5,202 bases of DNA. Source: Chloroflexota bacterium (GTDB lineage: Bacteria; Chloroflexota; Limnocylindria; Limnocylindrales; CSP1-4). The notes beneath the pieces were generated by a model. The model was given only the letters and a program-made list of their open reading frames with translations, ran no database searches and had not been told where the DNA came from. Below are positions 1 through 4,220 of the stretch, one piece after another. Both the position numbers and the translations under genes were made by a program. Position 1 is the stretch's first letter, and each line of letters begins with the position of its first letter. Location: assembly GCA_021789355.1 (NCBI GenBank), contig JAJYJR010000463.1, positions 1 to 5,202 of the forward strand, in the 5' to 3' direction.

Positions 1-72
1 AGCCCCGAGTCGATGGCCCTCATCGATGCCGTCCCGAAGGAGGAGGTGCCAGCGCTGCTGATGGCGAGCTGA
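1..72 (+). CDS. C-terminal end of an unidentified gene (partial)
   Basis: The window opens inside a reading frame that runs 23 codons to a TGA at 70-72 and ends in ...PKEEVPALLMAS. Almost every codon has G or C at the third position (about 21 of 23), which is what real genes in this window show. The residue mix (acidic and hydrophobic, helix-like) looks like an ordinary soluble protein tail. The start and nearly all of the protein lie outside the window, so no family can be assigned. It converges with the beta-helix gene, with about 140 bp between the two stops. It could still be a chance open stretch, because 72 bases is short. Confidence 0.45.
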   Translation, partial: SPESMALIDAVPKEEVPALLMAS

Positions 73-214
73 CGAGATGACGGGCGCGAGGATACCGCGC
101 TGTTACACCACGAACTGGGACTTGACCGGTCGCCGGGGAGCTGATGCTTGCGACGCGTGATGCCGGGTGATGCTCGTCAGGGACGCGAGCTGCCCTCGCC
201 GGGCGACCCGGTGA
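73..214. other. convergent intergenic stretch with small hairpins
   Basis: This gap separates the stop of the partial plus-strand gene from the stop of the minus-strand beta-helix gene. No coding signature was seen. It contains two short inverted repeats: GCTCG (172-176) with CGAGC (186-190), and CCGGG (199-203) with CCCGG (207-211). Both are candidates for 3'-end structures of the flanking genes. Neither is followed by a clear run of T, so neither is a textbook intrinsic terminator. Confidence 0.4.
199..211 (-). terminator. possible 3'-end hairpin of the beta-helix gene
   Basis: A perfect 5-bp G/C stem (CCGGG, loop of three, CCCGG) begins three bases past the TAA stop of the beta-helix gene. 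Position and strength suit a transcript-end hairpin. There is no U-tract after it on the minus strand, so it may only protect the 3' end or be chance in GC-rich DNA. Confidence 0.25.
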
Positions 215-1228
215 TTAGGGCTGCGAGTTGTTGTTGATGTGGGCGTTGTTGGTGAACGAGGGGTCCGCGTCGATGAAGCGCAGGTAGGGGCAGTCGCCGG
301 ACACGGGCGTGTAGCCCACCCCGCTGATGGTGTTGTTAACGATGTTGTCGCCGTCGCCCTGGTCGGCGATCCCCGCCTGGTAGCCGCAGACGTCGTAGTG
401 GTTGTTCACGGCGTCATTGGAGATCGTGTTGTTGGTAACGCTGTTGTCGGTCGGGGTGGTCGGCGCACTTCCGTCGGCCTGGATGTTGGTGAGCCAGATG
501 CCGACATCGTTGCCGGTGAGCGTGTTGCGCGACACGTTTACGTTCGACACGTAGTCCGCGTTCACGTCGAAGTAGGCGGCGTAGAACGGGCCGCCGACGA
601 GGATGATCCCGCCCGACACGGTCGAGATGCCGGTGTACGAGTTGCCGGTGACCGTGTTGCCGACGATGGAGCCGGTCGCCCCGTAGCCCATCTGGATGCC
701 GTTCTGGGCGATCCAGTCGACGGACCCCTGACCCGTGACGGTGTTGCCGACGATCTGGGCGGACACCCCGTCGCCGTTCACCACGATGCCGCCCTTCTGG
801 TAGTTCCAGATGTCGTTCTTCTTGATCGTGCCGGTCGAGCCGCTGTCGTAGGCGAAGTAGATGCCCACGCCGTGCTGGTCGCCGTTGAGCGGCGACTCCC
901 CGATGTCGCGGATGGTCGACCTCTGCACCGTGAAGTTCTGCTGGCCGTTGTCGACGACGCCGAAGTAGTTCGCGCCGAAGATGTCGGCCCCCGAGACGCT
1001 GCCCGGGTGGGCGGCGTCAAAGTAGGCGCCGATGTTGCAGCCGGTCGCGTCGAGCGTGCCCGTCACGCTCCCGCCGATCTGGGCGGCCGTGAGGTTGATG
1101 GAATCGCGGATGAGGCCGGTCGGCGTGCACGTTGCGGCAGCCGCTGGTGGAACGGCGACGGCCCCGGAGAGGAGCCCCGACAGGAGCATGCTGGCCGTGA
1201 CGATGCCCGCCACTCGCTTTGCCGACAC
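215..1228 (-). CDS. secreted right-handed parallel beta-helix repeat protein
   Basis: A 337-residue protein with a Sec-type signal peptide: K4 and R5, a hydrophobic core around residues 7-26, then PPAAAAT with likely cleavage near residues 31-33. The mature part is rich in Asn, Gly, Thr and Val and is built of recurring N-[TS]-[VIL]-[TS]-[GN] turns: NTVTG at 162 and 191, NTLTG at 235, NNTIS at about 266 and 298. This is the pattern of PbH1 repeats in the pectin-lyase-like fold (NosD/beta_helix families). Members bind or cleave polysaccharides or act as surface scaffolds. No catalytic set is visible, so activity is not assigned. GTG at 1228 is chosen as the start because GGAGGG (1237-1242) lies 8 bases upstream and the signal peptide starts there. 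An in-frame ATG at 1348 would add 40 residues with no sensible role ahead of the signal, and it falls inside the likely -10 region. The gene stands alone; its leader holds one copy of the 65-bp repeat. Confidence 0.85.
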   Translation of the reverse strand: MSAKRVAGIVTASMLLSGLLSGAVAVPPAAAATCTPTGLIRDSINLTAAQIGGSVTGTLDATGCNIGAYFDAAHPGSVSGADIFGANYFGVVDNGQQNFTVQRSTIRDIGESPLNGDQHGVGIYFAYDSGSTGTIKKNDIWNYQKGGIVVNGDGVSAQIVGNTVTGQGSVDWIAQNGIQMGYGATGSIVGNTVTGNSYTGISTVSGGIILVGGPFYAAYFDVNADYVSNVNVSRNTLTGNDVGIWLTNIQADGSAPTTPTDNSVTNNTISNDAVNNHYDVCGYQAGIADQGDGDNIVNNTISGVGYTPVSGDCPYLRFIDADPSFTNNAHINNNSQP

Positions 1229-1236
1229 GCAGATCG

Positions 1237-1242
1237 CCCTCC
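1237..1242 (-). promoter_or_regulatory. Shine-Dalgarno site fixing the GTG start of the beta-helix gene
   Basis: Reads GGAGGG on the minus strand with an 8-base spacer to GTG at 1228-1226. It decides in favour of the shorter protein, whose first residues form a signal peptide. Confidence 0.7.
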
Positions 1243-1256
1243 ATTCGCAGTGCGCG

Positions 1257-1321
1257 GGCGGGTGGGGTTCGCCAGTGGCTCGACGCGGTCCCGGCGGCCA
1301 GGACAGTGGGCCGCGCGTCAA
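1257..1321 (-). repeat. 65-bp leader repeat, copy 1 (upstream of the beta-helix gene)
   Basis: This stretch matches 1691-1755 in inverted orientation at 63 of 65 positions (differences at 1264 and 1318), with an uninterrupted 53-bp match at 1265-1317. Read in the direction of the beta-helix gene it ends 28 bases before the GTG start, inside the probable 5' untranslated leader. In that direction it can form GACGCG-CGGCC, a 9-base loop, GGCCG, a 7-base bulge, then CGCGTC (pairing 1314-1319 with 1282-1287, and 1309-1313 with 1295-1299). I do not recognise a known riboswitch family. It is either a structured leader RNA, a shared promoter/operator block, or one arm of an inverted-repeat element. 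Confidence 0.8.
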
Positions 1322-1340
1322 CGCCTCCCCCGCGCTGAAG

Positions 1341-1357
1341 GTATCCATATACGATAC
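1341..1357. promoter_or_regulatory. GTATC-N7-GATAC palindrome over the -10 region
   Basis: Perfect 5-bp inverted half-sites separated by CATATAC. It covers the predicted -10 hexamer of the beta-helix promoter, so a repressor bound here would block RNA polymerase. No regulator gene is seen nearby, and the palindrome could be chance. Confidence 0.3.
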
Positions 1358-1374
1358 TGAGCCGCGGCCCGCAA
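1346..1374 (-). promoter_or_regulatory. candidate promoter of the beta-helix gene
   Basis: On the minus strand TTGCGG (1369-1374) is followed after exactly 17 bp by TATATG (1346-1351), a plausible -35/-10 pair. This short AT-rich patch stands out from its surroundings. Initiation would fall near 1339, giving a leader of about 110 bases that contains the whole 65-bp repeat. The -10 overlaps a palindrome (GTATC at 1341-1345, GATAC at 1353-1357) that could be an operator. Confidence 0.4.
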
Positions 1375-1690
1375 GTGGTTATCTCCATGACCACGCGGTT
1401 TGTTGCAAGTTGTGTTGCACTGTGGCACCGGAGACACCGGACCGAACCCGGGTGGGTGGTCGCCTGCACGGAGTCGGTTGGTGGATCCTCGCTGCCTGCG
1501 CGCATGGCACGGCGGGAGTGCTGAACCGCTCGTCAAGACCGAGTGACGGAAGAGCCGCCGTCCCAGGGCTCGCGCCGGAGCCCGATCCGCCGTGCTCGCT
1601 GCGACCTCGCTGGCTCCCTTGGTGGCCGACGGCACTTGTCGGGCCGTCGGTCCAGGGCGAATCCTTCGCGGCTGGCGGGAGGCTCTGCCT
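1375..1690. other. non-coding stretch between the two leader repeats
   Basis: No reading frame here has the third-position G/C bias or residue balance of the real genes nearby. A tandem-like GTTGCA-AGTTGT-GTTGCA run lies at about 1402-1419. The right half holds strong hairpins that would lie in a plus-strand leader: GGCCGACGG (1624-1632) pairing with CCGTCGGTC (1644-1652, one G-U pair), and GCGAA (1657-1661) with TTCGC (1665-1669). These precede copy 2 of the 65-bp repeat and may belong to the same structured leader. Confidence 0.4.
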
Positions 1691-1755
1691 TTGGCGCGCG
1701 GCCCACTGTCCTGGCCGCCGGGACCGCGTCGAGCCACTGGCGAACCCGACCCGCC
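1691..1755 (+). repeat. 65-bp leader repeat, copy 2 (upstream of the SRPBCC-like gene start)
   Basis: Inverted partner of 1257-1321, 63 of 65 positions identical. Read on the plus strand it ends 18 bases before the ATG at 1774, so it holds the same position and orientation relative to a gene start as copy 1. The same stem forms: GGCGCG (1693-1698) with CGCGTC (1725-1730), enclosing CGGCC (1699-1703) and GGCCG (1713-1717). The one change inside the outer stem turns an A-U pair in copy 1 into a G-U pair here, so pairing survives. Just upstream of both copies a GGGAGGC-like sequence is also shared, but with gaps. Confidence 0.8.
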
Positions 1756-1773
1756 GGTTGTGGGGAGTGGGGC

Positions 1774-1878
1774 ATGAACCACATGCTCGGCGGGATCCGG
1801 GTCGAGGGCCCCGTCGACCACGTCTGGGCGTTCCCGTGCGACACGGCGCGCTGGCACGACGTGTCGGGTCCGCGATGA
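1774..1878 (+). pseudogene. truncated SRPBCC (polyketide cyclase/START-like) gene start
   Basis: A 34-residue frame starts at ATG 1774 after GGGGAG (1762-1767) with a 6-base spacer. Its middle reads IRVEGPVDHVWAF then CDTARWHD. This is the opening of SRPBCC-fold proteins: first beta strand, the 'P.d.VWa.l.D..rw..w' helix, and the Arg-Trp pair. Such proteins are normally 130-160 residues and bind hydrophobic ligands in a helix-grip pocket. After HD (about 1860) the similarity stops and a TGA follows at 1876-1878; neither other plus frame resumes the fold. The 3' part of the gene has apparently been replaced or deleted. The family call rests on about 30 residues. Confidence 0.45.
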
Positions 1879-2185
1879 GCCCAGTGTGAAACCTGGCTCT
1901 CACAGGGCTGTGCTGCGCCACGGGCGCGATCCTGGGGGCTCGGGCGATCCCGACACCGCGTGGCATGGGGTCCACGCAGGGTCCACCGGCGGTCGCAGGC
2001 CGCAGCAGTGGGATCCTGATCCGGGTCCCAGACCACCGAAATGGGTCCGTGGTTGACCCCCTTTCTTGAGACCGTCGCGTCTGCCTGATCCGCCGCTTCG
2101 GCACGCGTGGTCCGTGCTCAGAGCCCGTCCTTCAGTGGCCAGAAAGGCCCTCCAGTGATCGGTGACGGCCCGTCGAACTGGGTGC
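1879..2185. other. gene-free stretch with GGGTCC and CAGTG repeats, possible old IS end
   Basis: No convincing coding frame lies between the broken SRPBCC fragment and the transposon. The hexamer GGGTCC occurs four times in 83 bases (1968, 1979, 2023, 2043). Two successive 20-base blocks starting with CAGTG (2133 and 2153) also share a preceding CCTYC and scattered further positions. Multiple short terminal repeats of this type, including CAGTGGCC, are familiar from the ends of IS21-family elements, so this may be an eroded IS end. That assignment is from memory of the pattern and is uncertain. Confidence 0.3.
2043..2067 (+). terminator. weak terminator-like hairpin
   Basis: GGGTC (2043-2047) pairs with GACCC (2055-2059) across a 7-base loop and is followed by CCTTTCTT. 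A 5-bp stem with a short pyrimidine tail is marginal for an intrinsic terminator. It could instead be part of the GGGTCC repeat cluster. Confidence 0.2.
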
Positions 2186-2193
2186 TATTCCAA
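2186..2193. repeat. left target-site duplication of the IS1595-family element
   Basis: TATTCCAA directly abuts the left inverted repeat and matches TATTCCAC at 4221-4228 at 7 of 8 bases. Eight bp is the usual duplication length in the IS1595 family. An exact 8-bp match (CTATTCCA, 2185-2192 and 4220-4227) exists if the boundary is shifted by one base, but that would make the element tips unequal. Confidence 0.75.
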
Positions 2194-2223
2194 GATACTT
2201 GTCTCCTTCGCTCCAGTAGGGCA
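2194..2223 (+). repeat. left terminal inverted repeat
   Basis: Begins GATACTTGTCTCCTTCG and matches the reverse complement of 4191-4220 at 27 of 30 positions (differences at 2211, 2220, 2221). The first 17 bases are identical at both tips. Confidence 0.92.
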
Positions 2224-2227
2224 CACT
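2199..2227 (+). promoter_or_regulatory. candidate transposase promoter inside the left inverted repeat
   Basis: TTGTCT (2199-2204) and CACACT (2222-2227) are spaced by 17 bp. The -10 is poor (it shares few bases with TATAAT). Initiation would fall at about 2234-2235, on the transposase ATG itself, and no Shine-Dalgarno sequence precedes that ATG, so a leaderless message is likely if this promoter works. Confidence 0.4.
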
Positions 2228-2234
2228 TCCGCCG

Positions 2235-3173
2235 ATGGCTACGCGACCCGTCGGCGGCAAGGACTACCCGAGAACGCGGCAGGAGTTCCGTGAGTTCTTT
2301 CCCGACGAGAACGCCTGCCTGGACTACCTGACGCGGCGGCGTTGGCCGGACGGCTTTCGGTGTCCCGTCTGCGGCGAGACAGGTTGGCGGTCAGCACGGG
2401 GGCGCTGGACGTGCCGCGGCTGCGGCAGGCAGACATCGGTGACCGCCGGAACGATCTTCGAGGGCACGCGGAAGCCGCTCCTCGATTGGTTCGAGGTGGC
2501 CTGGCGGATCACGAACGCAAAGAACGGAGTGTCGGCGCTCGCGGTCTCGGGTGAGATGGGAATGTCGCGCGAGACCGGCTGGACGTGGCTTCACAAGTTC
2601 CGTCGGGCGATGGTGCGACCTGACCGAGACCTGCTGGCGGGCATGGTCGAGGTCGATGAAACGTTCCTCGGCGGTGCAGAGGACGGCGTTCGAGGTCGAA
2701 AGACGATCCGCAAGGCGATCGTCGCGGTCGCGGTCGAGTTGCTGCCTGGCGACCGGTTTGGGCGTGCCCGTCTCGCACGCGTGTCCGATGCATCGGCGGC
2801 GAGCCTCCATCCGTTCGTGCTCGCCAACGTGAAGCCAGGCTCGACGCTCGTAACGGACGCCCACGAAGGCTATCTCGGCCTCGACGCGAAGGGCTACACG
2901 CATCGCGTCATCAACATCAAGCAGTCGGGCAAGACCGGCAGCGAGCTGCTACCGGGCGTCCATCTCGTTGCGTCGCTCCTGGATCGCTGGTGGCTCGGGA
3001 CGCACCACGGGGCGATCCGTCATCGCCACCTCGATGCCTACCTCGACGAGTTCGTGTTCCGGTTCAACCGGCGGGGCAGCAGGGCGCGCGGCATGCTGTT
3101 CTACCGCCTGCTCGAAGGCGCGGTGGCTGCCGACCCCGTGCCCTTCGGGGCCATCGTTGGCGGCAAGCCATGA
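2235..3173 (+). CDS. IS1595-family (ISXO2-like) transposase
   Basis: A 312-residue transposase that cuts and joins the element's ends. The N-terminal region holds a zinc ribbon with C43-P-V-C46 and C60-R-G-C63, followed by RQTSVTAGTIF, the standard Zn_Tnp_IS1595 signature that contacts the inverted repeats. The catalytic domain shows VEVDETFLGG (D141) and TDAHEGY (D208), the first two metal-binding acids. The block GVHLVASLLDRWWLGTHHGA then RHLDAYLDEFVFRFNRR (about 241-280) is the conserved C-terminal core. Where many DDE enzymes have the third acid, this block has H243, in line with IS1595 subgroups that use Asn or His there. Length is normal and the frame is intact. ATG 2235 lies 12 bases past the left inverted repeat without an SD. 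Its stop (3171-3173) is one base from the stop of the convergent 82-residue gene. Confidence 0.93.
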   Translation: MATRPVGGKDYPRTRQEFREFFPDENACLDYLTRRRWPDGFRCPVCGETGWRSARGRWTCRGCGRQTSVTAGTIFEGTRKPLLDWFEVAWRITNAKNGVSALAVSGEMGMSRETGWTWLHKFRRAMVRPDRDLLAGMVEVDETFLGGAEDGVRGRKTIRKAIVAVAVELLPGDRFGRARLARVSDASAASLHPFVLANVKPGSTLVTDAHEGYLGLDAKGYTHRVINIKQSGKTGSELLPGVHLVASLLDRWWLGTHHGAIRHRHLDAYLDEFVFRFNRRGSRARGMLFYRLLEGAVAADPVPFGAIVGGKP

Positions 3174-3174
3174 G

Positions 3175-3423
3175 TCAGTCGGGGCGACGATCGAGACTGC
3201 GGCGCTCGGATCGGGCCTTGGCAATGAACGCGCGCCACAACGCACCGGTCTCCTGATAGTCGCGACGACCCAGCAGCGTCATGATCCGGCGTGCTACGTC
3301 GCCGTCCGGCTCGCGACGCACGCGCGCAAGCACGGGCCGCCAGTCCGCCAGCGTTCCGTTTTCAAGAAGATCGTCGAGTGCCGCGAGCGTATGACGCGGA
3401 CTGGTCAGATGGCGGTGGATCAT
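3175..3423 (-). CDS. small partner protein of the nucleotidyltransferase (putative antitoxin)
   Basis: An 82-residue basic protein with no signal peptide or membrane segment. Visible features are a helical N-terminal half (LAALDDLLENGTLADW at 13-28) and a conserved-looking core (RIMTLLGRRDYQETGALWRAFI, about 46-67). ATG 3423 is chosen because AGGAG (3431-3435) lies 7 bases upstream and the ATG overlaps the TGA of the nucleotidyltransferase as ATGA, the usual sign of translational coupling. A longer frame from 3501 adds a Gly/Arg-rich tail that merely reads through the neighbour gene. In AbiE-type systems the partner (AbiEi) normally precedes the enzyme and has a winged helix-turn-helix; this protein follows it and shows no such domain. 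Similar short proteins accompany such enzymes in other high-GC genomes as far as I recall. The antitoxin role is inferred from context only. Confidence 0.72.
   Translation of the reverse strand: MIHRHLTSPRHTLAALDDLLENGTLADWRPVLARVRREPDGDVARRIMTLLGRRDYQETGALWRAFIAKARSERRSLDRRPD
3420..3423 (-). other. ATGA stop/start overlap coupling the cargo genes
   Basis: On the minus strand the ATG of the 82-residue gene (3423-3421) overlaps the TGA of the nucleotidyltransferase (3422-3420). With AGGAG upstream inside the nucleotidyltransferase coding sequence, this favours coupled translation and a fixed ratio of the two products. Confidence 0.75.
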
Positions 3424-4151
3424 CGAGCCGCTCCTACGTCCGTCCAGCCCTCGCGCCGGTTTGCCACAGCCTCGGCGAGTTCCACCGCAAGGGCCTGGCA
3501 CTGCTTCTCGACAGCCGTCCAGTCTCGCCAGCGGGCCGCGATGCCTTTGTATTGACCGAGCTGAGGCTTCACCTCGTCAAGGTCGAATGGTCGAGGCTGT
3601 GCGAGTTGCCGCATGAGTTGCTGGCGAACGGCTCCGCTGTCGTCGCCCTGCGGGTAGAGCCGGTCGAGCGACGCCAGGGCGCGAGCGGAGGCCTCAAGGC
3701 CGAGCTTGTCCGAAATCGCGGCCACGTCGAGGAAGTCGCGGGTCGCGTTGCGATCCACGATCAGCCACGACTTGATGCGGAGAATCTCGGCCGGGGTTGG
3801 GACTCGCACGACGCTGCCGGCGACCTCGACCTCGCGCGTTTCGAGCGGGGCCGTCCGGCGCAGGTTGCGCACGGTGGTCATAATGCCGTCGAGCTGTCCC
3901 TTGATCACGACCGGCCGCTGCCGGCGCGCTGTCTTCCAGCCGGCGGCAGCCTCGAGCTGCGCGAGCACGGCATCGAACCGGGAGATCAGGTCGGGAACGA
4001 CATGATCGGCGTCGGCAGAGCGCCGATGTCCGGCCTCGACCGCAGCCGCCGTGCCGCCCACCAGCGTGGCGTCAGGCAGGATCTGCTGCAGGTGCGCGGC
4101 TGCCCGAAGAAGGACCTCCCACTCGGGTAGTTCCTCTTTCCGTGCCACCAA
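3420..4151 (-). CDS. AbiEii/MenT-type nucleotidyltransferase (putative toxin), transposon cargo
   Basis: A 243-residue cytoplasmic protein of the nucleotidyltransferase (DNA polymerase beta-like) fold. Residues 30-49 hold the active-site opening: GGT (32-34), then H42-R43, S45 and D47-x-D49, which bind metal and NTP. D88 in KGQLDG is a candidate third acid. A second block, PTPAEILRIKSWL (118-130) with K127, followed by DRNATRDFLDVAAIS (133-147), matches the 'K...R..RDf.D' region typical of AbiEii and MenT toxins. Known relatives attach nucleotides to RNA (for MenT, tRNA acceptor stems) and stop growth or abort phage infection. The annotated start is TTG 4151, but GTG 4148 has better spacing to GGGAG (4156-4160): 7 bases versus 4. 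It is first in a two-gene operon with the 82-residue protein and probably driven from the right inverted repeat. The family is well supported; toxicity is inference. Confidence 0.85.
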   Translation of the reverse strand: MVARKEELPEWEVLLRAAAHLQQILPDATLVGGTAAAVEAGHRRSADADHVVPDLISRFDAVLAQLEAAAGWKTARRQRPVVIKGQLDGIMTTVRNLRRTAPLETREVEVAGSVVRVPTPAEILRIKSWLIVDRNATRDFLDVAAISDKLGLEASARALASLDRLYPQGDDSGAVRQQLMRQLAQPRPFDLDEVKPQLGQYKGIAARWRDWTAVEKQCQALAVELAEAVANRREGWTDVGAAR

Positions 4152-4186
4152 TCGTCTCCCATCCGCACGTCGTCCCGCGTGTCTCT

Positions 4187-4215
4187 ATTGTGGGCTACTG
4201 GATCGAAGGAGACAA
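4187..4215 (-). promoter_or_regulatory. candidate cargo-operon promoter inside the right inverted repeat
   Basis: On the minus strand TTGTCT (4210-4215) and CACAAT (4187-4192) are spaced by 17 bp, reading into the nucleotidyltransferase gene. CACAAT matches TATAAT at four of six positions. The -35-like hexamer is at exactly the same distance from the tip as in the left repeat. Initiation near 4180 would leave a leader of about 30 bases with GGGAG before the start codon. Confidence 0.45.
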
Positions 4216-4220
4216 GTATC
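4191..4220 (-). repeat. right terminal inverted repeat
   Basis: The reverse complement begins GATACTTGTCTCCTTCG and matches 2194-2223 at 27 of 30 positions. It marks the right boundary of the transposon. Confidence 0.92.

Larger units (their letters stand above)
2194..4220 (+). mobile_element. IS1595-family transposon with nucleotidyltransferase cargo (2,027 bp)
   Basis: A complete element: 30-bp inverted repeats at both tips, a near-perfect 8-bp target duplication, a full-length transposase and two convergent passenger genes. Simple IS1595-type insertion sequences are usually about 0.7-1.1 kb with the transposase alone. This one is about twice that because of the cargo, which makes it a 'transporter IS'. 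Cargo genes have been reported before in the IS1595 family; a nucleotidyltransferase with a small partner is the notable load here. The intact ends, matching duplication and uninterrupted genes suggest recent movement. It landed on the stop codon of the minus-strand frame 4690-4220, next to a possible older IS end. Confidence 0.9.

Noticed and set aside
1229..1348. Upstream in-frame ATG (1348) as the start of the beta-helix protein
   Set aside because: It would translate the 65-bp repeat and place 40 residues ahead of a signal peptide. It lies in the probable -10 region, while GTG 1228 has a well-placed GGAGGG.
239..1360. Long plus-strand open frame of 373 codons opposite the beta-helix gene
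   Set aside because: It is Val/Asp/Arg-rich with no fold signature. The minus-strand frame has a signal peptide, an SD and repeat motifs, so the plus frame is a GC-driven shadow.
1257..1755. Miniature inverted-repeat transposon bounded by the 65-bp repeats
   Set aside because: No target duplication flanks the outer edges, and diverged similarity continues inward past the repeats. Placement before two start codons fits a leader element better, though this is not excluded.
1624..1755. Cobalamin or cyclic-di-GMP riboswitch (fragments such as GCGAATCC, CCACTGT, GGGAC, AGCCACTGG)
   Set aside because: The fragments resemble parts of known consensus sequences, but the order, spacing and conserved cores do not match, and GCGAATCC is absent from copy 1.
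1379..2104. Minus-strand open frames of 241 and 167 codons
   Set aside because: They are Arg/Pro/Ser-rich, lack third-position bias and SD sites, and cross the repeat and the SRPBCC fragment on the other strand.
3291..4130. Plus-strand open frame of 279 codons opposite the nucleotidyltransferase
   Set aside because: It is antisense to a clear family member with catalytic motifs, so it is a shadow frame.
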